Shown: positions 1-8,247, numbered from the stretch's first letter. The stretch: DNA of 20,654 nucleotides from Bacillota bacterium (GCA_028287415.1 JAQBPS010000220.1:1-20654), one strand, 5' to 3'. Program-made: numbers and translations. Notes: a model not told the origin generated them from the sequence alone.

Positions 1-1
1 G

Positions 2-1618
2 AAGATGAAGCCGCTGGCTGAGCCGGCCGCGAAGGTTGTGGCTGATGGCACGATCAAGATCGTGCCGGAGCGCTTCACGAAGGTCTATCAGAACTGGCTG
101 GAGGACATCCAGGATTGGTGCATCTCCCGCCAGATCTGGTGGGGCCACCGCATCCCGGTGTGGCACTGCGACGACTGCGGCCAGATGACCGTCCAGGTGG
201 CGGATCCGACCCAGTGCGCTCACTGCGGCAACGAGCAGATCCGCCAGGAAGAGGATGCCCTGGACACCTGGTTCTCTTCGGCCCTGTGGCCCTTCTCGAC
301 CCTGGGCTGGCCGGATGAGACGCCGGACTACCGGTATTTCTATCCGAACGATGTGCTGATCACCGGCTCTGACATCCTCTTCTTCTGGGTCGCCCGCATG
401 ATCTTCAGCGGGCTTGAGATGACCGGTAAGGTCCCGTTCCACACGGTGGTTCTGCATGGCCTGATCCGCGACAACCAGGGCCGCAAGTTCTCCAAGTCGC
501 TCGGCAACGGCATTGACCCGCTCGAGGTGGTCGACAAGTACGGCGCCGATGCGCTCCGCTTCATGCTGGTGACGGGCACCACGCCGGGCAACGACATGCG
601 CTTCTACTGGGACAAGGTGGAGGGCGCCCGCAACTTCGCCAACAAGCTGTGGAACGCCAGCCGTTTCGTGCTGATGAACCTGGCGGACTGGGACGACGCT
701 GCCGTTCACTGCGAGGGCGACTTCAACCTGACTGACCGCTGGATTCAGCACCGGTTCAACGATACCGTGAAGGACGTTAACCGGCTGCTGGGCGAGTACC
801 AGTATGGCGAGGCCGCCCGGGCGATCTACGACTTCATCTGGAGCGAGTTCTGCGACTGGTATATCGAGCTGGTGAAGCCCCGCCTCTACGACCAGGAGGA
901 CGCTTCCCGGGGTGCGGCCCAGGAGACGCTTGCAATCGTGCTGGAGGGCACGCTGCGGCTGCTCCACCCGTTCATGCCGTTCATCACGGAAGCGATCTGG
1001 CAGAAGCTGCCCGCCCGGTCGAACCCGGTGGCAACGGCCGAGGCCATCGCCGAGCAGACCGGACAGACCGAGTTGCCGCCATCGATCACGGTGACGCAGT
1101 ACCCGACGCCGCTGGGCGCATGGGAGGACCCGGCTGCCGCCGGCCGCATGCAGCTGATCATCGACACGATCAAGGCGCTGCGGTCGATCCGGGCCGAGTT
1201 CCGCCTGGGCGAGCACGCCAAGATCGATGCGGTGCTGATGGCCACGTCGGCGGACGCACTGGCAATTCTGGAGGAGGGGCGCTCCTTTATCGAGAACATC
1301 GGCAAGACGGCCGAGCTGACGATCCAGACGGCCACGGAAAGCAAGCCGGCCAATTCTGCGACTGCACTGCTGGCGGGCGTTGAGATCTACGTGCCGGTCG
1401 GTGGGCTGATCGATGTCCCCAAGGAGATCGAACGGCTCACGAAGGAGGCCGGGGCGACCGAGGCCGACATGACCAAGTTGCGGGGCAAGCTCGCCAACGA
1501 GGGCTTCCTGGCGAAGGCGAGGCCTGAGGTGATTGAGAAGACCAGGGAAGAGGCGGCGGCCCTGGAAGAGAAGCTGACCGCGATCAACGGGCGGCTGGAG
1601 ATGCTGCGGAAGCTGTAA
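2..1618 (+). CDS. valS: Valine--tRNA ligase, C-terminal part (5' end outside window)
   Basis: Class I aminoacyl-tRNA synthetase that charges tRNA-Val in the cytoplasm. The reading frame is open to the left edge, so about 538 residues of a protein usually near 880 are visible; the HIGH motif and most of the editing domain lie upstream. Counting from the ATG at position 5, the fragment shows the DWCISRQIWWGHRIPVW block (about 37-53), a zinc-knuckle-like pair CDDC (55-58) and CAHC (71-74), the KFSKS form of the KMSKS loop (161-165), and an anticodon-binding helical region. The last 65-70 residues are charged and heptad-like, fitting the C-terminal coiled-coil tRNA arm of ValS. A terminator follows directly. 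No T-box can be checked because the 5' end is missing. The family assignment is secure. Confidence 0.97.
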   Translation, partial: KMKPLAEPAAKVVADGTIKIVPERFTKVYQNWLEDIQDWCISRQIWWGHRIPVWHCDDCGQMTVQVADPTQCAHCGNEQIRQEEDALDTWFSSALWPFSTLGWPDETPDYRYFYPNDVLITGSDILFFWVARMIFSGLEMTGKVPFHTVVLHGLIRDNQGRKFSKSLGNGIDPLEVVDKYGADALRFMLVTGTTPGNDMRFYWDKVEGARNFANKLWNASRFVLMNLADWDDAAVHCEGDFNLTDRWIQHRFNDTVKDVNRLLGEYQYGEAARAIYDFIWSEFCDWYIELVKPRLYDQEDASRGAAQETLAIVLEGTLRLLHPFMPFITEAIWQKLPARSNPVATAEAIAEQTGQTELPPSITVTQYPTPLGAWEDPAAAGRMQLIIDTIKALRSIRAEFRLGEHAKIDAVLMATSADALAILEEGRSFIENIGKTAELTIQTATESKPANSATALLAGVEIYVPVGGLIDVPKEIERLTKEAGATEADMTKLRGKLANEGFLAKARPEVIEKTREEAAALEEKLTAINGRLEMLRKL

Positions 1619-1628
1619 GCAGCGAGGA

Positions 1629-1666
1629 GGCCCCGCCCGGACGTGCGCCGGCGGGGCCGTGTTTTT
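1629..1666 (+). terminator. Rho-independent terminator after valS
   Basis: A perfect 9-bp stem, GGCCCCGCC (1629-1637) with GGCGGGGCC (1650-1658), has a 12-nt loop and a tail containing TTTTT (1662-1666). It begins 10 nt after the valS stop. The folC start lies only about 20 nt beyond it. Confidence 0.85.
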
Positions 1667-1686
1667 AAACAGGAGTGGTTTCACAC

Positions 1687-2982
1687 ATGACATATGAAGA
1701 GGCGATATCCTATCTGCACGGCCTTCAGCGGTTTGGCATGAAGCCCGGCCTGGAGCGGACCCAGGAGCTGCTCCGCCGGGTGGGGCGCCCGGATCGGCGG
1801 GCGGGCCGGATCATCCACATCACCGGGACCAGCGGCAAGGGCTCAGTGGCGGCGATGGTCGAGGCCGGCCTGCGGGCGGCAGGAAACCGGGTGGGCCTCT
1901 ACACGTCGCCCTCCCTGGAGCGCTTCACCGATCGGATTCAGGTTGATCGCCGGGAGATTGCGCCGGAGGAGCTCGCTGAGTTGGCGGCAGAGGTGCAGCC
2001 GCATGTCGAGGCAATGGTGGCAGAGGGGCTGGAGCAACCCACCGAATTCGAGGTCACCACCGTACTGGCCTTCCTGCACTATGCCCGTCAGCACATCGAT
2101 TGGCTCGTGCTGGAGGTCGGGCTGGGCGGGCGTTTTGACGCGACCACGGCCATTGACAACCCGGTGGTCAGCTGCATCACCAATATCGCTCTCGATCATA
2201 CCGAGTGGCTCGGTTCGACCCATGAGCAGATCGCCTGGGACAAGGCGGGGATCATCAAGCCGGCGGTGCCCTGTGTTACGGGGACCGAGCATGCGGGCGC
2301 CCTGGAGGTGATCCGCGAGGTGGCGCTGGCCAATGACTCCGTTCTGCTGGAGGTGGGCCCGGCGGATTATCAGGTGATCTCCTTCGGGCCTGCGGGCCAG
2401 GTGGTGGATCTGCTGGGCGCCCGCGGCTGGTATCGCGCCGTAGAGCTCTCCTTGCTCGGGCAGCATCAGGCAAGCAACGCGGCGGTAGCGGTGCGCGTGC
2501 TGGAACTGGCGGGCATTGGCGAGGATGCGATCAGAAGTGGGCTGGCCCGCGTGCTGTGGCCGGGGCGGTTTGAGCTGCTTCAGGTGCCGGGCGGCCCCAC
2601 GGTGCTGCTGGATGCGGCGCACAACCCCGCCAAGTGCGAGGCGCTGGCCGGCGCGGTCGCAGCGTACTTCCCGGGGCGCCCCGTCTCGCTGGTGCTGGGC
2701 GTGCTGGCGGACAAGAACGTGGCCGGCATGGCCCGACCCCTGCTCGGTCTGGCGGACCGGATCTGGGTGACGACCCCTGAAAGCCCCCGCCGTCTGGCCG
2801 CAGCTGAGCTGGCGGCGGTGTGTGCGTCCCTGGGACGTAGCGTGACGGTTGCGGATGCCATTGCGGATGCCGTGGCCCTGGCATTGGACGCGTCCCGGCC
2901 GGAGCGGCTGGTAGTGATTACCGGTTCGTTTTATACGGTTGGACCTGCACGCCGCATCGTTGTCAGCAAACAGGACAAGTAA
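1687..2982 (+). CDS. folC: Folylpolyglutamate synthase / dihydrofolate synthase
   Basis: Mur-ligase-family enzyme that adds glutamate to folates and, in bifunctional members, to dihydropteroate; cytoplasmic, folate pathway. The 431-residue length is normal. Visible motifs are the P-loop GTSGKGS (about 47-53), LEVGLGGRFDATTA, the ITNIALDHTEWLG block followed by KAGIIKP, and LLDAAHNP in the C-terminal domain. I chose ATG 1687 because AGGAG (1671-1675) lies 11 nt upstream; an in-frame GTG at 1675 overlaps that AGGAG and is less likely. The gene ends with tandem stops TAATAA. valS-folC adjacency is common in Firmicutes. The valS terminator sits directly in front of it, so its transcription must come from read-through or from a promoter I cannot identify. 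Confidence 0.95.
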   Translation: MTYEEAISYLHGLQRFGMKPGLERTQELLRRVGRPDRRAGRIIHITGTSGKGSVAAMVEAGLRAAGNRVGLYTSPSLERFTDRIQVDRREIAPEELAELAAEVQPHVEAMVAEGLEQPTEFEVTTVLAFLHYARQHIDWLVLEVGLGGRFDATTAIDNPVVSCITNIALDHTEWLGSTHEQIAWDKAGIIKPAVPCVTGTEHAGALEVIREVALANDSVLLEVGPADYQVISFGPAGQVVDLLGARGWYRAVELSLLGQHQASNAAVAVRVLELAGIGEDAIRSGLARVLWPGRFELLQVPGGPTVLLDAAHNPAKCEALAGAVAAYFPGRPVSLVLGVLADKNVAGMARPLLGLADRIWVTTPESPRRLAAAELAAVCASLGRSVTVADAIADAVALALDASRPERLVVITGSFYTVGPARRIVVSKQDK

Positions 2983-3123
2983 TAACCTGTACCCCGTCCG
3001 CATAAGGTTGGTCATGGAAAGGACCCGCTGCAGGCGGAACGGCCTCAGCCCGGAACCATGGCCGGGCCAGGTTCGTGCCGTCCCACCGCGGGGGAAACCA
3101 CCCAACAAGCGGGAGGGGACACC

Positions 3124-3936
3124 ATGCATCGTTTCGGACGGTCGGCGCAACAGAATATGAAGGATCGGTGGGGCGGCGGTTTTATCCTGGCCACCATCCT
3201 GGCCCTGGCGGGCGCCTGGTATCTCGGCGGGTACATCAGCAAGCAGTTCGGCCCACAGACGGCAGCCAGCGATGTCAGCAACGGCATGTCCGCCATCGGC
3301 AACGTAAAGGCGGGCCAGGCGCCCCACGAATTCCAGCTCTACTTTGTCCAGGTTGGGGCCCTCCGTTCTGAGGCGGGCGCCAGCAAACTGGCCCGTACGC
3401 TGTCCCAAAACAGTCTCACCGCCATGGTTGCTACGAAGACCAGCAAGGAGCTGCACCCGGTCGTGGTTGGCCCATTCACGAGCATGACCGCGGCTGAAGA
3501 TGCCAAGGCGAAGCTGACCGGCGAGTATCAGGGGGCTTTTTCGACCACGGTGACGGTTGCGCATAATCCGGACAGCGTGCCGGCTGCGGCCATGACCACC
3601 AAGGCCGGCGCCGACGTGCGCAAGGGTCTGGATGAGCTGAATATGTATCTGTACCAGGCCGCCGTCTGGATGGAGAACCGGTCGGCTGCCACGCCGGCAG
3701 ACGCCAGCAACCTGGCCGCCCTCGGTCAGCAGCTAGCTGCGCGGGCTGACGCGCTGAAGGCGGAGAAGGATGCAAAAGTGGTTGAGTTCGTTAAAATGAT
3801 CAGTGCCGCCAGCGCACATGCCACGCAGATCCAGGCTGCGGCCGCAGCCATGTCCGGCGGCGACGAGTATCAGGCCGCCTTGAATGGTTACATGTCGCTG
3901 CTTGATCAATATCGTTCCTTCCACAATGGTAATTAG
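3124..3936 (+). CDS. Membrane-anchored SPOR-domain protein
   Basis: A 270-residue protein with a short basic N-terminus, one transmembrane segment (about 18-38) and an extracytoplasmic remainder. Residues about 71-145 (YFVQVGALRSEAGASKLARTL, then HPVVVGPFTS) have the length and pattern of a SPOR domain, which in known proteins binds denuded peptidoglycan at septa. The C-terminal 110 residues are Ala-rich and probably helical, and I recognise no family there. ATG 3124 is chosen for the AGGGGAC ribosome site just upstream; an upstream in-frame ATG at 3058 lacks one. It follows folC after a 141-bp gap where I see no clear promoter, and it is closed by a strong terminator. A role in wall or division biology is inferred from the SPOR domain and from the mre/min genes nearby. 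Confidence 0.8.
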   Translation: MHRFGRSAQQNMKDRWGGGFILATILALAGAWYLGGYISKQFGPQTAASDVSNGMSAIGNVKAGQAPHEFQLYFVQVGALRSEAGASKLARTLSQNSLTAMVATKTSKELHPVVVGPFTSMTAAEDAKAKLTGEYQGAFSTTVTVAHNPDSVPAAAMTTKAGADVRKGLDELNMYLYQAAVWMENRSAATPADASNLAALGQQLAARADALKAEKDAKVVEFVKMISAASAHATQIQAAAAAMSGGDEYQAALNGYMSLLDQYRSFHNGN

Positions 3937-3944
3937 CACAGTAC

Positions 3945-3985
3945 AAGGGAAAAGGACCGCCTCATGGTGGCGGTCTTTTTCCCTT
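3945..3985 (+). terminator. Strong terminator after the SPOR gene
   Basis: A 17-nt inverted repeat, AAGGGAAAAGGACCGCC (3945-3961) with GGCGGTCTTTTTCCCTT (3969-3985), pairs fully with one G-T wobble around a 7-nt loop. The T-run is inside the right arm and the matching A-run inside the left arm, so it could act on both strands. It begins 8 nt after the SPOR gene stop. Confidence 0.9.
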
Positions 3986-4036
3986 TCCTGGCGTCATGGC
4001 GCGTACGGATGGCTTCAGACATTAGATTGGAAAATA

Positions 4037-4065
4037 TTGTAAATCACCGGCGCTTCTGCTATGCT
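4037..4065 (+). promoter_or_regulatory. Probable sigma-A promoter with extended -10
   Basis: TTGTAA (4037-4042), a 17-nt spacer and TATGCT (4060-4065), with TG one base before the -10 (4057-4058). It lies in an AT-richer stretch between the SPOR terminator and the DUF4321 gene. Start of transcription would be near 4072, leaving a leader of about 105 nt. It is placed to drive DUF4321-maf-radC-mreBCD. Confidence 0.6.
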
Positions 4066-4177
4066 TTGTCCTGTGAGCGAAATCAGCGCAGGAATTTGTT
4101 GTGTCAGCCCCGAAACCATGACCATTCTAGTGCCGTCATACCGGTGAGCGGCGCTATGGGCAGGAGGCTTTTGCCAC

Positions 4178-4417
4178 TTGAATCGCGGCTGGTTGATTTT
4201 CATGTGGGCCGTGATCGGGGCCGTGGTCGGGCAGTTGCTGGGCGCTGCACTGGCGCCGCAGTTGCCGCTGCTGGACAAGTTTATCGGCCTCGGTTTCGAC
4301 CCGACCCGCGTTGATCTGAACTTCGTGGTCATCACGCTCGGCATCCAGCTAAAACTATCGGTTGCAGGGGCCATTGGCCTCGTGCTGTCCCTGTGGCTCG
4401 CGCTCCGTTCATCCTAG
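4178..4417 (+). CDS. DUF4321 small membrane protein
   Basis: A 79-residue protein with two hydrophobic helices, about residues 4-25 and 47-75. The loop between them contains LDKFIGLGFDPTRVDLNFV, which recalls the DUF4321 family of Firmicutes, often encoded just upstream of maf and the mre genes. Its function is unknown. The start is a TTG at 4178 with AGGAGG (4162-4167) 10 nt upstream; there is no better in-frame start. It is the first gene after the promoter at about 4037-4065 and lies 19 nt before maf, so it is probably co-transcribed with the shape genes. The family call rests on pattern plus context. Confidence 0.78.
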   Translation: MNRGWLIFMWAVIGAVVGQLLGAALAPQLPLLDKFIGLGFDPTRVDLNFVVITLGIQLKLSVAGAIGLVLSLWLALRSS

Positions 4418-4436
4418 CGTTCCCGAGGTGAATCGG

Positions 4437-5003
4437 TTGGAGATCGTACTCGCATCCACATCGCCGCGCCGTCAGGAGCTGCTTCTGCAGCTCGGGCTGG
4501 CATTTCGCACCGTCCCCAGCAACTTCGACGAAACAGTCCCGGAACCCATGGCACCCGCCGAGCTGGTGCGCCACCTGGCGCTCATGAAGGCGCGGGAGGT
4601 GCTCCACCGTGTGCCGGACGCCCTTGTGATTGGGGCGGATACGGTTGTCGTGCTAGATGACGACATTCTCGGCAAACCCCGGGACCGTGCCCATGCGATC
4701 GCCATGCTGGAGCGGCTGTCGGGCCGGGAACACCAGGTGATGACCGGCGTCGCCCTGCTCCGCGGCGAGCGGACCCTCGTTGCGCATGAGGTCACGACGG
4801 TTCGGTTCCGCACCCTCGACCGCGGCCAGATCGAGCGTTACGTGGACTCGGGTCATCCGATGGACAAGGCCGGCGCCTACGGGATCCAGGGGCGCGCCGC
4901 CGCAATGATCAGTTCCATCTCGGGTGACTACTTTACCGTGGTCGGGCTTCCCCTCAGCCGCACCGCACAGATGCTCTCTGACTTTGGCGTAGACGTCCTC
5001 TAG
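4437..5003 (+). CDS. maf: Maf-family nucleoside triphosphate pyrophosphatase
   Basis: A 188-residue cytoplasmic enzyme. Maf proteins of this type hydrolyse dTTP, UTP or modified nucleotides to monophosphates and are linked to septum-formation inhibition. Motifs are STSPRRQELL (7-16), the catalytic-Asp loop GADT (66-69), GKPRD (79-83) and DKAGAYGIQG (143-152). The start is TTG 4437, with GAGGTG (4425-4430) 6 nt upstream, which gives the usual N-terminus before IVLASTSPRR; GTG 4428 lies inside that ribosome site. It sits between DUF4321 and radC, the conserved Firmicute order upstream of mreB. The DKAGAYGIQG block favours the dTTP/UTP-cleaving (YhdE-like) subgroup, as inference. Confidence 0.95.
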   Translation: MEIVLASTSPRRQELLLQLGLAFRTVPSNFDETVPEPMAPAELVRHLALMKAREVLHRVPDALVIGADTVVVLDDDILGKPRDRAHAIAMLERLSGREHQVMTGVALLRGERTLVAHEVTTVRFRTLDRGQIERYVDSGHPMDKAGAYGIQGRAAAMISSISGDYFTVVGLPLSRTAQMLSDFGVDVL

Positions 5004-5029
5004 GGAAGCCCCGGAAAGGGGCGGTGCCG

Positions 5030-5749
5030 GTGTTGCGAGCGTCCGTCCCCATGAAGGCGCTGCCGAGGGATGAACGCCCCCGGGAGCGGCTGCTCCGTTT
5101 AGGCCCGGAGGAGCTTTCGGATACCGAGCTTGTGGCTATTTTGCTGGGAACAGGCAGAAAGGGCCAATCGGTTATTGAATTGGCACGGGCGTTGCTGCAT
5201 CATTGTGAGGGCAAAGATCCCGGCAATGGCCTCCGGAGCCTTATGCTGTTACGGGATGCTGAACTGAAGAAGGCCGTGCCGGGTGTGGGAGCCGCCAAGC
5301 TGTGCCAGCTGCTGGCGGCGCTCCAACTTGGGTTGCGTGCGGCAGGCAGGCCCATGCCGAAACGCGTCGACCTCCATAATCCGCGGGCCGTTTACGAATA
5401 CCTATCACCGCGCATGTCCCATCTCGCTCACGAGCAGTTTATGGTAGTCTTGTTGAACGCAAAGAATCACGTCATCGATGTCGAAACTGTTTCCGAAGGG
5501 ACCCTCACGGCATCCCTCGTCCATCCGAGAGAGATTTTCAAGTCCGCCATCCGGCGCAGTGCTCATGCCATGATCCTTGCCCATAATCACCCCAGCGGCG
5601 ACCCATCCCCCAGCCGTGAGGACCGCGAGGTCACGCAACGGCTCATCCAGGCAGGCAAACTGCTCGGCATTGAGGTACTTGACCACCTGGTCATCGGGGA
5701 CGGGCGATATATCAGCTTTCGGGAACGAGGGCTTGTGGAATGGTCCTAG
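5030..5749 (+). CDS. radC: RadC-family JAB-domain protein
   Basis: A 239-residue protein with an N-terminal helix-hairpin-helix-like part (VPGVGAAKL, about 83-91) and a C-terminal JAMM metal-site domain. The metal ligands fit [14 protein letters not shown] (H185, H187, then S195 and D198) with the upstream Glu in [16 protein letters not shown] (E156). RadC was once tied to DNA repair, but its biochemical role is still unsettled. GTG 5030 is chosen because AAAGGGG (5015-5021) is 8 nt upstream; GTG 5024 and ATG 5051 are in-frame alternatives. The ribosome site lies partly inside a small hairpin, GCCCC (5008-5012) with GGGGC (5018-5022). The stop is 37 nt before mreB with no terminator between. 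Confidence 0.95.
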   Translation: MLRASVPMKALPRDERPRERLLRLGPEELSDTELVAILLGTGRKGQSVIELARALLHHCEGKDPGNGLRSLMLLRDAELKKAVPGVGAAKLCQLLAALQLGLRAAGRPMPKRVDLHNPRAVYEYLSPRMSHLAHEQFMVVLLNAKNHVIDVETVSEGTLTASLVHPREIFKSAIRRSAHAMILAHNHPSGDPSPSREDREVTQRLIQAGKLLGIEVLDHLVIGDGRYISFRERGLVEWS

Positions 5750-5786
5750 ACCTGTCGCTGCAAGTGAAGAAAGGGGAACTTTTGCG

Positions 5787-6806
5787 GTGTCGTTTTTTCA
5801 GATGTTCGCACGCGACATGGGTATTGATCTTGGAACCGCGAATACCCTGGTATTTGTAAAGGGCCGCGGTATTGTGATTCAGGAGCCTTCCGTGGTCGCG
5901 GTGGACCGTGATCGCAAGGAACCGCTCGCCGTCGGCGCCGAGGCGAAGCAGATGCTCGGGCGCACGCCCGGCAACATCATTGCCATCCGGCCGCTCAAGG
6001 ACGGTGTCATCGCTGACTTTGACACCACCCAGATCATGCTCAAGTATTTCATCCAGAAGGCCTACCCCCGCCGGTCGCCCTTCCGGCCCCGCGTCGTCGT
6101 CGGCATTCCCTCGGGCGTCACCGGCGTTGAGCGGCGTGCGGTTCAGGACGCGGCCCTCCAGGCCGGCGCCCGTGAAGCCTACGTCATCGAGGAGCCCATG
6201 GCGGCGGCGATCGGTGCCGGCCTGCCCGTGGAGGAGCCCACCGGCAGCATGGTCGTCGACATTGGCGGCGGCACTACCGAGGTCGCCATCATCTCCCTCG
6301 GCGGCCTGGTGACCGCCAAGTCGATCCGCGTCGCCGGCGACGAAATGGACGAGGCGATCGTGCAGTACGTCAAGCGCACCTACAACATGCTGATCGGTGA
6401 GCGCACGGGCGAGGAGGTCAAGATGACCATTGGCTCCGCCTACCCCGCCGGGAAGGACGAGCCCATGGAGATCCGTGGCCGCGACCTGGTTACCGGCCTG
6501 CCCCGGACACTGCGGGTCACCTCTGAGGAGATCCGTAAGGCCATGCAGGAGCCGGTCACCTCGATCCTTGAGGCGATCAAGATCACCCTGGAGAACACCC
6601 CGCCGGAGCTCGCAGCAGACATCATGGACCGCGGCATTGTCCTGACCGGTGGCGGCGCCCTGCTCCGGGGATTGGACACCCTGATTTCCAAGGAGACCGG
6701 CATGCCCGTCCATGTGGCTGATGACCCGCTGCTCTGTGTTGTGAAGGGCACCGGCAAGTGTCTCGAAGATATGAAAACGCTGAGGCGGGTGGCAAGGCAG
6801 TCGTAA
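5787..6806 (+). CDS. mreB: Rod-shape determining protein MreB (bacterial actin)
   Basis: A 339-residue actin-like ATPase that forms membrane-bound filaments guiding lateral wall synthesis. Visible are the N-terminal membrane-proximal [20 protein letters not shown] with phosphate-1 loop (about 10-20), phosphate-2 [11 protein letters not shown] (157-167), and the adenosine motif [11 protein letters not shown] (283-293). Length matches the family. GTG 5787 is chosen because AGGGG (5772-5776) lies 10 nt upstream, and it keeps the short hydrophobic FFQMF head that MreB uses for membrane contact; ATG 5802 lacks a ribosome site. It is followed by mreC and mreD, with a C6/G7 hairpin in the 27-nt gap to mreC. 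Confidence 0.98.
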   Translation: MSFFQMFARDMGIDLGTANTLVFVKGRGIVIQEPSVVAVDRDRKEPLAVGAEAKQMLGRTPGNIIAIRPLKDGVIADFDTTQIMLKYFIQKAYPRRSPFRPRVVVGIPSGVTGVERRAVQDAALQAGAREAYVIEEPMAAAIGAGLPVEEPTGSMVVDIGGGTTEVAIISLGGLVTAKSIRVAGDEMDEAIVQYVKRTYNMLIGERTGEEVKMTIGSAYPAGKDEPMEIRGRDLVTGLPRTLRVTSEEIRKAMQEPVTSILEAIKITLENTPPELAADIMDRGIVLTGGGALLRGLDTLISKETGMPVHVADDPLLCVVKGTGKCLEDMKTLRRVARQS

Positions 6807-6808
6807 GC

Positions 6809-6829
6809 GCCCCCCGCAGTTGGGGGGGC
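6809..6829 (+). other. C-run/G-run hairpin at the mreC start
   Basis: GCCCCCC (6809-6815) can pair with GGGGGGC (6823-6829) around a 7-nt loop. It occupies the mreB-mreC gap, ends 4 nt before ATG 6834, and contains the only G-rich element that could serve as ribosome site for mreC. There is no T-tract after it, so it is not a classical terminator. Confidence 0.6.
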
Positions 6830-6833
6830 CGTC

Positions 6834-7697
6834 ATGCCATCACCCATGAGAAATAATAAGCAGTTGCGTCGCTTCGGTGCGGCGCTGGTAGCCCTCGTGC
6901 TACTCTTTGGGCTCATGGCTGTAACGGCCCGTGAGCGCTCGCAGGTCACCCCCGTTGAGAAGGCGCTCGCAACCGTGCTCTACCCACTCCAAGTAGCAAC
7001 GGACTGGGTTGCGCGCAAGGTACAGGGCGTTGGCCAGAGCGTGAAGGAGCTGACCCAGCTCCGTGACGAAAACGCCCGCCTCCGCTCACAGGTGGAAGCT
7101 GCCGCACAGCTGGAGGCCCGCAACCAGCTGCTGGTGCGGGCGAACCAGCAGCTTCGCAGCGCTTTGGGCATGAAAGACCGCTCCAAGTACCCACTGCTCG
7201 CTGCTGAGGTAATCAGCCGCACGCCGGACAACTGGTACCGCATGGTCACTATCAATCGCGGCAGCCGCGACGGCGTAAAAGCGAACATGGCTGTGGTCAA
7301 CTGGCAGGGATTGGTCGGCAAGGTCTCTGCAACCACCCCGTTCACGGCGACCGTGCAGCTGGTGATCGATGCCGGCTTCGGCCAGGGCGGCTTCGGCGCC
7401 GGTGCGAAGCTTCCGTCAGGCGAGCTTGGGGTGATTCAGACAGCGCAGGGCGGCCATATCCAAATGACCTTCTTCTCCAGTGACCCCGCCGTGCAGACCG
7501 GCCAACCGGTATTCACCTCGGGTCAGGCGGTGATCCCGCCCGATCTGCTGATCGGCTACGCTGACAGCCTCAGCACTGGCGAGTCTGCGTTTGACAAGTT
7601 TCTCAATGTCCGCCCTGCGGTGGACTTCAACAAGCTGGATACGCTGCACGTTGTGCTGTACATGACACAGCCGGACGGGGGGGCGGCTGCCCCGTGA
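6834..7697 (+). CDS. mreC: Rod-shape determining protein MreC
   Basis: A 287-residue bitopic membrane protein that links MreB and the PBP2-RodA synthase. It has a short basic N-terminus, one transmembrane helix (about 12-31), a coiled-coil segment (about 67-110, heptads through QLRDENARLRSQVEAAAQLE) and a two-lobed beta domain typical of MreC, with NWYRMVTINRGSRDGV and NWQGLVGKV. ATG 6834 is used; in-frame ATG 6846 is an alternative, and neither has a standard AGGAGG, only a G7 run held in a hairpin. The last codons overlap mreD by 4 nt (GTGA), indicating translational coupling. A second G7 run lies at 7677-7683 near its 3' end. Confidence 0.96.
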   Translation: MPSPMRNNKQLRRFGAALVALVLLFGLMAVTARERSQVTPVEKALATVLYPLQVATDWVARKVQGVGQSVKELTQLRDENARLRSQVEAAAQLEARNQLLVRANQQLRSALGMKDRSKYPLLAAEVISRTPDNWYRMVTINRGSRDGVKANMAVVNWQGLVGKVSATTPFTATVQLVIDAGFGQGGFGAGAKLPSGELGVIQTAQGGHIQMTFFSSDPAVQTGQPVFTSGQAVIPPDLLIGYADSLSTGESAFDKFLNVRPAVDFNKLDTLHVVLYMTQPDGGAAAP

Positions 7698-8212
7698 GAT
7701 ACACCGTGCTGACGGGGATTCTCGTGCTTGCTTACCTCCTCCAGTCCGTCGTGTCGAGCTACCTTGCCATTGGCGGCATTACCCCCGACTTTCTGCTGGT
7801 GGTGGTCGTCACGTACGGCCTGCTGTTCGGCTGGGAAGTCGGGCTGAGTGCCGGGGTTTTTGGCGGGCTGCTGATCGACCTCACCGCCGGCCGTTTTATC
7901 GGCTTGCACGTGCTGTCGCTCGGGGTGGTCGGCGTTTTCGCCGGTCTGGCCGAGGATAAGGTTTTCAAGGACAACATGCTGCTGGCGCCCGCCGGCGGGT
8001 TCATGGGGTCGGTCGCCAGCCAGACGATTGTCGTCTTCTGCCTGTGGCTGTTCGGCTGGCGAGTGCCCATCTTGGGCGCCCTGCGCACGACTATTCTGCC
8101 GGCCGCCCTTTATGACATGGTCCTGGCGGGCCTGCTCTATGGTCGCATATACCGGTATTACCTATACCTAAGGCCTGACCCACGCGGTACAATTGTGATA
8201 CGTCGACATTAA
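7694..8212 (+). CDS. mreD: Rod-shape determining protein MreD
   Basis: A 172-residue polytopic membrane protein, the third Mre component, found with MreC in the elongation complex. It has about five hydrophobic helices and the MreD hallmark PDFLLVVVVTYGLLFGWEVGLSAGVFGGLLIDL near residues 31-63 (quoted here only to identify position; key residues are P31, D32, G50 and D62). GTG 7694 overlaps the mreC stop (GTGA), so translation is probably coupled to mreC; there is no AGGAGG, only a G7 run 10 nt upstream. A hairpin with a weak T tail starts 3 nt after the stop. Confidence 0.93.
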   Translation: MRYTVLTGILVLAYLLQSVVSSYLAIGGITPDFLLVVVVTYGLLFGWEVGLSAGVFGGLLIDLTAGRFIGLHVLSLGVVGVFAGLAEDKVFKDNMLLAPAGGFMGSVASQTIVVFCLWLFGWRVPILGALRTTILPAALYDMVLAGLLYGRIYRYYLYLRPDPRGTIVIRRH

Positions 8213-8214
8213 CG

Positions 8215-8247
8215 ACGACGGGCCAGGTAGGCCCGTCGTCCCGTTTT
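8215..8247 (+). terminator. Hairpin between mreD and mrdA, weak terminator
   Basis: ACGACGGGCC (8215-8224) pairs perfectly with GGCCCGTCGT (8230-8239) around a 5-nt loop. The following bases contain only TTTT, so termination may be partial, letting some transcripts continue into mrdA. Confidence 0.6.

Noticed and set aside
1843..3564. 573-codon open frame on the - strand
   Set aside because: Antisense to folC and the SPOR gene; composition is typical of a GC-rich shadow frame (His/Arg/Gln-rich) with no family motif.
3964..4314. 116-codon + strand frame in the DUF4321 leader
   Set aside because: It starts inside a terminator stem, spans the promoter, and overlaps the DUF4321 gene in another frame.
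5712..6713. 333-codon open frame on the - strand
   Set aside because: Antisense to mreB and of biased composition; no recognisable domain.
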